From Pelagophyceae sp. CCMP2097 (taxonomy: Eukaryota; Sar; Pelagophyceae), in the NCBI GenBank assembly GCA_026770575.1, contig MU657213.1, positions 271,900-335,899 of the forward strand: a DNA stretch of 64,000 nt, read 5' to 3'. Below, piece after piece: positions 52,650-60,424 of the stretch (positions within the stretch are counted from its first letter, which is position 1; every line of letters starts with the position of its first letter). The notes under the pieces are model-generated. The model made no database searches. It was not told where the DNA came from and saw only the letters and a list, made by a program, of their open reading frames with translations. The position numbers and the translations under genes are program-made.

Positions 52650-54239
52650 ATGCTCGCGCTCGTCGCGGCGTCCAAGGTTTCGGCGCGCATGTGCCGCGCT
52701 ACGCGGTGGCGTTGCGGCGGGCGGCAGGCGCGCGCGTTGAGCGTCCAGGACGACCTCGCAGCGCTAACGGGCATGACCTACGACCCTTCAGAAATGATGC
52801 ACTTGCCGCCGAGTCGGCGCGCCTCTTTTATGGGGGTGCTTGCAGCGACTCTCGCGCAGGGACAAGTCACTCCCGAGATACGCGCGTGGTGGCACAAGGT
52901 CATCAGCGGCGGCATTACCCTGCCGGGCGCGGAGCTGCTCGAGAGGCACGACGAGGCGGCGCGCGAGGTCCAAACGCAGGCGGTCGTCGACGTCGAACAA
53001 GGGATTTATCGAATCTCTGATGAAATCTCAGAGGAGCACGTCTGCGCCGCGCCCCTGGAGTCGCTGCGGCAAATGTCCATTTCGGACCTGGAGGTGGACA
53101 CGGTCCACACCGGCCGCGTGCTCTGGGTGACGCTGGCTGCGGACGGGGTGGTGCGCAACGCCGTCGAGGCGGTGGTGGACGACGACTACGGCAACTCGAC
53201 GCGGCTCCACCTGTACAACGCCGTCTGCGCCGACCGCAACGACGTCGCGGAAACTTTCCCGCGCGGCCTGCGGCTCGCGGTCAAGGAGCCTTATTGTAGA
53301 GTCGGGACGATCGGCCTTTTGCAAATCCGCGTCGACAACCCCTGCAACGTCGTGCGCTACGATGCGGCCGACAATGCGAAAAGCGCTGCGGCCGTGGATG
53401 AAGCGGCCGCATTGCGCGCGATGGCCGACGCGGGCAACGTCTTCGGCGCGGTCCGCGTCGAGCTCGTCGACGGCCGCGGCCGCGGGCTCTTGACGACGCG
53501 CGCCGTCCGGCGCGGCGAGCTGCTCGTCAAGGAGCGCGCTTTAGCAGTCGCGCTCACTTCCAAAAAGCGGCAAATCGTCCTCGAGCGAGACGGCAAGACG
53601 CGCGAGGGCGTCTCGGGAGACCTCGTCCCCGCGCTCGTCTCAAGGCTCCAACACGACGCCGTCCTGCGCGCCAGAGTCGAGAGCCTCTACGACGGCGGCC
53701 CGCGGCAGGACGCGCCCGACATGGCACTCTTCACCGGATGCGCGCTGCAGCAATACGTGCCGCAGGTCAGCGCCGCTCGAGCCGCGCGCGTGCTGGCCGT
53801 CAACGCGTTCGGCGTCTCGTCGCGCGGCGTCCCCGGCGCCGCTCTCTTCGCGCTGGTCTCGTTCTTGAATCATGCGGAGACCGCCAACGTGATGAAGCTC
53901 TACAATGAAGATGAAGAGACGTTTCATGTGTTTGCGCTTCACGACTTGGAGGCCGGCACGGAGCTTGTGATAGACTACTTGAACGACCTCGCCACCGACG
54001 CCGACGCCGAGCGCGATGCGCGGCGATCACTCCACGGCATCCCATCGCCCGCAGCGCGCCACAGCGCGCGACCAGCGTCGGCCGTCGTCGAGGCCATTCC
54101 GGCCGTTGCCGAGGCGCCCCGCACGGAGCCGCGACGGGCCGCATTGCCGCCGAAGCCATTAGTCCTCTTCACTCAACGCCCTCCCAAAAATCCCTCGGCG
54201 CCGGCGCCGGCGGGCAAGAAAAAGCAGCGGAAGCGCTAG
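52650..54239 (+). CDS. SET-domain protein, SMYD/TPR-SET type
   Basis: A single exon encodes 529 residues. The ATG at 52650 is the first in frame; the frame is open upstream, but only through a GTG. The N-terminus (MLALVAASKVSARMCRATRW) is Arg-rich without acidic residues and could be a mitochondrial presequence. Residues ~150-260 (HTGRVLWVTLAADGVVRNAV, VKEPYCRVGTIGLLQIRVD) match the linker found in eukaryotic TPR-SET proteins. The SET core runs from GRGLLTTRAVRRGELLVKE (~278) through LVSFLNHAETANV (~402, the N-H-x motif) to LEAGTELVIDYLND (~435, with the catalytic Tyr). The C-terminus is Pro/Ala-rich and ends in KKKQRKR, a possible nuclear localisation signal that conflicts with the presequence. 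It probably methylates lysine on a protein. Confidence 0.85.
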   Translation: MLALVAASKVSARMCRATRWRCGGRQARALSVQDDLAALTGMTYDPSEMMHLPPSRRASFMGVLAATLAQGQVTPEIRAWWHKVISGGITLPGAELLERHDEAAREVQTQAVVDVEQGIYRISDEISEEHVCAAPLESLRQMSISDLEVDTVHTGRVLWVTLAADGVVRNAVEAVVDDDYGNSTRLHLYNAVCADRNDVAETFPRGLRLAVKEPYCRVGTIGLLQIRVDNPCNVVRYDAADNAKSAAAVDEAAALRAMADAGNVFGAVRVELVDGRGRGLLTTRAVRRGELLVKERALAVALTSKKRQIVLERDGKTREGVSGDLVPALVSRLQHDAVLRARVESLYDGGPRQDAPDMALFTGCALQQYVPQVSAARAARVLAVNAFGVSSRGVPGAALFALVSFLNHAETANVMKLYNEDEETFHVFALHDLEAGTELVIDYLNDLATDADAERDARRSLHGIPSPAARHSARPASAVVEAIPAVAEAPRTEPRRAALPPKPLVLFTQRPPKNPSAPAPAGKKKQRKR

Positions 54240-54603
54240 GACCGGCGCTAGAACCGCGGCGGCGCGGCGGCGCTGCGTCGCGAACGAGACCCGTGACGCG
54301 AGCCCGCAAGGCAGCCGCGCCGCTCCCCGTCGCGCGTCCGCTGCGCGTCCGCCTCATACTAAAGATTCAGCAAGGCAATGAGGGAGAATTGGACGAGTGA
54401 GGATCGTGCGTTTAGGCCTCGAGGCGCCAGCGGCCTTCGTCCACGACGCGCTCGCTCCTGCCGAAACGTCACATTGAAGTGCACACAATAATTTCTAAAT
54501 TGTTCCAACTTCCAATCCACACGAAATATTGGGCTCAAGGCTGAGACAGATTCCACTTTCGCTGTCCGATCCAGCCGCTGCAGCTGTCGCCTTCCCGCGC
54601 ACG
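54240..54603. other. Intergenic, SET gene to RAD51/DMC1 gene
   Basis: This is 364 bp with an AT-richer centre (54470-54540, including ACACAATAATTTCTAAATTG). It probably holds the recombinase promoter. No RNA gene was recognised. Confidence 0.4.
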
Positions 54604-56283
54604 ATGGCCGACATGTTCCGGAGCGAGGAGCGCCAGGCCGGCCCCGACGTCACTCAGTCGACGGGCGCAGGCGCGCCTCACCGTTTCGGCGCCTCGGAAC
54701 ACTGCGAACTTGGCTTTTCTTCGCTGGAGCATTCTGACCGCCTGCGGCCGCGGGCCCGCTGGGCGAGGCTTGTGACAGCCTGGGGCGGTAGGTCCGCTGG
54801 GCGAGGAGGAGTACGAGGAGGCGGAGCCGTCGTTCGTCGGCGTGAGCCGCCTCCTCGAGTTTGGCGTCAACGCGTCGGACATTGCCAAGCTCACAAAGGT
54901 GCGCCCCGCGCCGGCGGCCGCGTGGCCCGGCACCCCCGCGCGCAGCACGGCTACACGACGGCGGGCCTGATCGCCAAGGCCAGTACGCGCGAGCTCGCGC
55001 TCGTCAAGGGCCTCTCCGCGGAGCGCGCGGCCATGCTCCGCTCAAAGGCGCAGCTGGCCGACCCGACAAAGGTCCGTCCTCCCTCAGCGAGTCCCCGGAA
55101 GGTCGCGCCTCCCTGACGGGCCGGCGCAGGGCATCTTCTTCCAGAACGGGCTGGAGATTAAACAGCGCCTCGACGACTACGGCCCGCGGCCCGCGTCCAA
55201 TGCCGGCGGGATCGAAGCCCGACTGATTGCGCAGGCAAGATCACGACGGGCAGCAAGGTGTTTGACGAGATGCTCGGCGGCGGCATCGAGATTGGCACGC
55301 TGCGAGTTTTCCTGCCTTTTCGGGCCACCAACGCGTGGGCGCCGACGCCGCTCGTAGGACCGAGGTCTTCGGCGACAGCGCGACGGGCAAGACGCAGCTG
55401 TGCCTGACGTTGTGCGTCCGCGCGCAGCTCGCTACCGACGACGGCGGCCTCGCAGGGCGCGTCCTCTACATCGACACGGTGCGCCTTTCCGAAGAGCGCG
55501 CCCCGCCTCCGTCCCACCGCCACGCCCACTAGGATTACACGTTCCGCCCGGAGCGCATCGTCGAGATCGCCGAGGCCCAGGGCTTGGACGCGTTCCAATG
55601 CTTGCAGAACATCGACTCCGTCCACGCCTCGTCCTTCGAGCAGCAGTGCGAGGCCCTCACGGCGGCGGCGGCCGTGCTGGCGGACCCGCACGACGGCGAG
55701 TACCGTTTGGTGGTGGTGGACTGCATTATCGCGCACCTCCGAGCGGAGTACGCCGGCCGCGGCGAGCTCTCCGAGAGGCAGCAGACGCTCCACACGCACT
55801 TGCGCCACCTCAAGCAAATCGTGCGCACTCGATCCTTGGAGAGTGCTTGCATCCGTCGACGACTCGAGCCGCCGAGACGCGTCCAAACAGGCCGAGGAGT
55901 TCAAGGTCGCAGTCGTCGTCACGAACCAGGTCAGGCCCTGCCATGAGGGGGGGCGATCTGCGCGCACGCTCTGTGCCGCTCTTTGCGCGGCCGCGCGCTC
56001 AGGATGAAAACAGGTGACTTCCGTGCCCGACGCCATGTCCTTTGGCGTGAGCGTCAAAGCATGCGGCGGACCGATCATGGCCCACTCGACGACGACGAAG
56101 CTCTTCCTACGCAAGGGCCGCGGCCACCACAAGAAGGTTCGTAAACCGGGAGGGGCGCTTACAAAACGACCGCGGCGCACACAGGCCACTCTTACGCAGT
56201 CTCCCTTCCGCCCGCCAGACGACTGCGTCTTCACCATCACCAAGGCCGGCTGCACCGACGTGCCCCTCGACACGGAGAAGTGA
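54604..56283 (+). CDS. RAD51/DMC1-family recombinase
   Basis: It forms ATP-dependent filaments on single-stranded DNA for homologous recombination. The N-terminal part has the helix-hairpin-helix (LLEFGVNASDIAKLTK|HGYTT, ELALVKGLSAERAAML). Later exons are 55235-55301 (KITTGSKVFDEMLGGGIEIG), 55358-55478 with Walker A GDSATGKTQLC, and 55533-55820 with Walker B YRLVVVDCIIAHLRAEY and GRGELSERQQ. Then come 55891-55929 (EEFKVAVVVTNQ), 56014-56136 (GGPIMAHSTTTKLFLRKGRG) and 56200-56283. RAD51 and DMC1 could not be separated. The usual IDTEGTFRP reads IDTDYTFRP, and the KKPIGG element is SVKACGG, so this copy is diverged. The intron 55302-55357 appears to be GC-AG. The first exon(s) before 54789 and the join near 55190 are unresolved. 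Confidence 0.82.
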
Positions 56284-56576
56284 TGACCCCCGCCTGCGTG
56301 GGGAGGCCACGATGACCACTTGACCCCCCGCCGAGACACTGACAAGATATGGCCCGGCCCTCGCAGGGCCGAAAGAGCCGATGACACCACGCCCTGCTGC
56401 GCAGAGAGGGCCCCCGTAAAGCACAAGTTTCCGTTTGCACCGCCCTCGTGCATGCCGCCACAGGCTGGGTTTAGTTCGCTGAAGTCCTACTAACGTTCAT
56501 CTCCGGTCGGTATTCCCTCGCGTCTTCAAAAGTTCGAGTGGGAAGCGCGCGCGCGAGGGCGCCCTCTTCAGCGGGG

Positions 56577-59500
56577 ATGGCCGCCGACCCGCGGAGCCCG
56601 TCTCGGTTGAGCCTGGAGGGCAGCATGGTGTCCAAGGCGCTGGAAGGTGCGATGGACCCGGATCTTGCCAAGCTGCCGGGCCTCGGCATCTCAGACGCCG
56701 AGCGCGCCGCGATGACAAAGCTGCGCAAAAAGGTGCGAGCCACAGCAGCGCGGGGTCGGTGTATAACCCCGGTCGCAGTCCCACCGAACAAGAGGCTGGC
56801 TCTCGAGCCGGCCGCTCAAGAGGGGCCTCGGAGATACCGGCTTTGAGTCGTCGGGGCGTGGATACCGTCGTCGGCGTCGGCCAGCCCGAAGGAACGCTCG
56901 GACGCCCCGCAAGAGAGGAGCGCCGTACCCCCCCTTGCGACGTGACGCAAAAGGCCTCGTTTGGCGCCTTGCCGAGGCACGGCGGTGCACGCTAGGTCGA
57001 CGGCAGCCGTTACCCCATCGAGTGGGTCGTCGACGTCGCCGACAACTCGCTCAACTGGTTCATCGCCACGGTACGATCACCACAGGCCCCCTTGGCGAAG
57101 AGCCATTGAGATTTCCCCTAGGCCTACGAGTACGACGACGCCACGCAGCGTTTAACGGTCGCCATCCCGGACCGCGACGACCCGCAGTGGGAGGGCGAGC
57201 TGCCGCTGGACGACCGCATGATCCATTTGATCGAGTGCTGCGACGGCGATTCAAAGGCGCTGTACAAGTGGATTGTGGCCTCGGCAACGATACCAGTCCA
57301 CTGGAAAATTGAGCAGTGCGGCGAGGCCGAGGGCGAGTGGCGCGACGGCGTCGCGCGTTGGTTCGGCCAGTTGGCGCACGTCGTCTACTGCGAGGCCGGC
57401 GCCAACTTTGAGGAGGTGGGCGTCGACGAACATTTAAGGCTGTCGGAAGCCGTCGGCTCCGGGTCCGGCTCGGGCGCGCGCGACTTCGACCGCCTCATCC
57501 GCGACGGCATCGTCGCCTGGTCCGGCCACGACGACGACATGGCCACGGCCGTGGGCTTGATGCCGACGAAGGCTCTGAGGCCGAACCTGGCCGTGTTGGA
57601 GCGTTTAGCCGAAGAGATGGGTGCCTGCATGCGCGATGCTCTCCGGATGCGCTGCATCGCAGAGGCGGAGCAGGACGTCCTCGCGGACCTGCTGCAGAAG
57701 CACGTTTTGAAAGGTGATATGGACTCGCTCGAAAGGATGCGTGCGTGGCCGCGTCCGACAAACGCGCCCTTTTTCCAAACCCTCGACCGGTCGAAAACGG
57801 TCGAAAACGGTCGAAAACGGTCGAAACCGCTAGGCGACACGGCGGAGCGCGGCGCGGACATTTTGCGGCGGCGCGCGGCGCACGTCGAGGAGACGGAGGC
57901 GTTTGTTGGGCGGTGCGAGGCTCGCTTCTGGCGCGCCGCCGCTTCGGGTTTATTTTTCCGGCGGCGCTACAACGTCGGCGACGACGTCGAAGTCGTGCTC
58001 TGCCGGGGCCTCCACTCGGCGATTGGGAAAGTCGCGCGGTTGCACGACAACGAAACGTATGACGTGGACTTGAACGGGTCCTCGACTTCGGCGCTCGCGG
58101 GGACGTCCTCGAGTGCGGAAGTGGGGATTCAAATCCCGCCGGAATACCTCATCCTGCGCGAGGCGCAGACCAAGGCTGTTTCGGGCGGCGGCGACTCGGC
58201 GGAGCAGGAACAAGTGCGGGCGAAAGTGGCGGCGCTGTGGACGGAGAGAGAGGCTTTAAAAAAGGAACTTGACGCTCTGACGCAAGACCGAGACCGGTTG
58301 GAAGACGACTGCAAGCGCATGCAACCGCCGGCGGAGAAGCGGCCCCGGTCCGCGAACAACGTCATGCCGCCGCCGGCGCCACCGCAGACGGGGAGCCAGT
58401 CTGCGACCAACGCGAGCGCCGACGCGCGCGGCACCTTGCCAGACCAGCGAGGTGCGCTGCCGGACCGTTCCGAAGCGCCTTTAAAGGTCTGGGTCTCGAC
58501 GTGGACGGCGGCCAACGCGGCGGCGGGCCTGGCCTCTGGGCTGCCGGACCGCGCGACAGCGTTGGGGTTCGACGTCATCGCTTTGTCCATGCCGTCTGCG
58601 AATTATGACGAAGGCGCTCTTCTGGACCGCCTCCTCGGCGGCGGGTCCAATCTGATGACGTGGCGGAGCCTCGTCGCCGACGAGGCGACGCTGGTCCTCG
58701 TGGCGCGGAAGAGTACGGTCCCCAACGAATCGTTATTCGACGACTCTGTCGATTTCTTCGCCACGAAAAGAGGGGCCGGCTGCGTCTTCACCGTCGGGGC
58801 GCGCAAGGCGACGCGGCGCAAAGTCGCCTTTGTCTGCGGGGCCGTGGATGATGCCGACAAGGAGGCATTTGACTCTGACGTTTCGATGAGGGCGGCGGCC
58901 GTCGCCGACTGTCTTCAAGACGAGTCGAGGCAATTCCAGGACGCGGCGCGCGGCGCCGACCACGCATTCTTCCTCGTCGACGGCAGCTTTGCAGTCGACG
59001 ACGCGATGTGCGACGTCGCAGCGGCGCTGCAGGTCCGGTTCTTTGCAACACGTCTTTGGAAATTCCCTCGATTGGTGGGACATGGCCCGTCTTGCCCACA
59101 AGCGCGCCCCTCGCAGGCGCAGGACTGGCCGGCGTTGGCGGCGCACGACGCCTTTACTCGCGACCACGCCGAGGGCCGCGTCTGCGCCGGGTGGGAGACG
59201 GTCGTGCCGCGGAACAAGCCGACTCTCGTCTCTTCCGACGGGACGCAGTGCGGCTGGAGCGAACGAGTCTGCTGGAAATCGCTGCCAGGCTTTGCAAACG
59301 AAATCCAACTCGACTTTGCCGAGTGCGTCATCCTTTCAAAGGGGCGGCCAGATTCTGCCTCTGGTCGTTTGCCGCAGACTGCATCGCACCATGCATCACC
59401 CGCTGCTTAGGCACCGCGCGCGCGCGGCGTGCGCCTCTTTTTCGTTGGCGGCGCGTCTTTCTAGAGCGGGCCCGGCTTCGCTGCGTTTGGAAGGCCTCGG

Positions 59501-60204
59501 CCTCTCCGGCGTTTCGGGGCCGCCCGACGCGTCGTACCGCTTGGAGCTCGGAGACAAGACGACGTGCGTGCCTCGTGGGAGCCGCAGTCGAGCAAGGGCG
59601 TGGGGATGCCAGAACGTAGGACGCTGGCGCCCGCCGAGGGCCGAGGGGTCGTGGAGTGGCTGGATGAGGAGCTGCACCACCGCTTCCAGGAGGACGAACA
59701 CGCCACCATCTCGCTCTGGACGGCAGACGACGTCGAAACCGTGCTGGTGAGGCGAGCGTGTGATGGAACTGCCGCTTTCGGTCGAACGCGTGTTCCTAGG
59801 TCGGTTCGTGCACCATCACGCTCCGGCAGCTCTCTTCCAAGCTCGACGAGGCCGTCATCCTCAGCGGCGCCATCGTCGCGCGCCTCCACGCGCGCGTCCA
59901 CCTCGGCGACGACGGCGACCGCCGCTCGCTGCAAGGCAACGGCGCCGGAAATGACTTTTGAAAGAGGGCCCCCGGACGGCTCCGGAAATGACTTTCAAAA
60001 GTCATTTCCGGCGCCGGAAATGACTTTCAGGCAGACGCACTTTTGAAAGAGGGCCCCCGGACGGGGCTCACGTTTCTCTGTACACGCCGCGCGTCGCCGT
60101 AGCCCGCCGCTAGGTCCGACGCGCCCGAGGCGGGCAAGGCGAAGAAGAAGTCGGTCTTCAAGGCGGCGGCTTCGATGCTGGGCAGCTTCCGAAAGAAGAA
60201 GTAG
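56577..60204 (+). CDS. Tudor/Agenet-like, coiled-coil, inositol-5-phosphatase-like and C2-like fusion protein
   Basis: Exons 56577-56732, 56996-57070 and 57122-59410 give 839 residues to the first stop. Residues ~55-115 (WVVDVADNSLNWFIATAYEY) and ~355-400 (RYNVGDDVEVVLCRGLHSAI) look like Tudor/Agenet small barrels. A coiled coil (~438-476) follows. Residues ~532-836 track the inositol polyphosphate 5-phosphatase fold: LKVWVSTWTAANAAAG, GFDVIALSMPSANYDEG, then LAAHDAFTRDHAEGRVCAGW and CGWSERVCWKS. Compared with the family (F-x-G-T-W-N, QE, and P-A-W-C-D-R-I-L), key residues are replaced: WN becomes WT, the QE pair is missing, and D-R becomes E-R. Loss of catalysis is likely. Downstream segments read LRLEGLGLSGVSGPPDASYR and ISLWTADD, resembling a C2 domain, and a last basic exon at 60115-60204 (KKKSVFKAAASMLGSFRKKK). 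Splicing beyond 59330 is uncertain. Confidence 0.62.
59942..60066. repeat. Repeat cluster with long hairpin, GCCGGAAATGACTTT unit
   Basis: GGAAATGACTTT occurs three times on the plus strand and once inverted. The inverted copy creates a near-perfect 30-bp palindrome at 59982-60011 (14-bp arms). The flanking TTTTGAAAGAGGGCCCCCGG block is directly repeated at about 59957 and 60040. The cluster lies between the last C2-like segment and the basic last exon of the preceding gene, probably in its last intron. Confidence 0.8.
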
Positions 60205-60424
60205 CCCTGCTCGCCGACGGCCGCCAGCGCCGATCCTCGAAAGTCGGTCTGCAAAGAGGCGATCCACGGCAGAGCGCTCCGTGCGACAGGCGTCGCCTCG
60301 ATTTGTGACTCTTAATTTTTCGCTCCGTCGGTGGTGCAGCGGTGGCGCAGGGGCCTTGGTCCCGACCCGCAGGCGTCAAAGGTGTCATCGTGAGAGCGCC
60401 AATGTGCCGATTATCATAACGCCT
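60205..60424. other. Convergent intergenic region
   Basis: This is 220 bp between the proposed 3' end of the phosphatase-like gene (+) and the stop of the second SET gene (-). It has no recognised feature. Confidence 0.4.
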
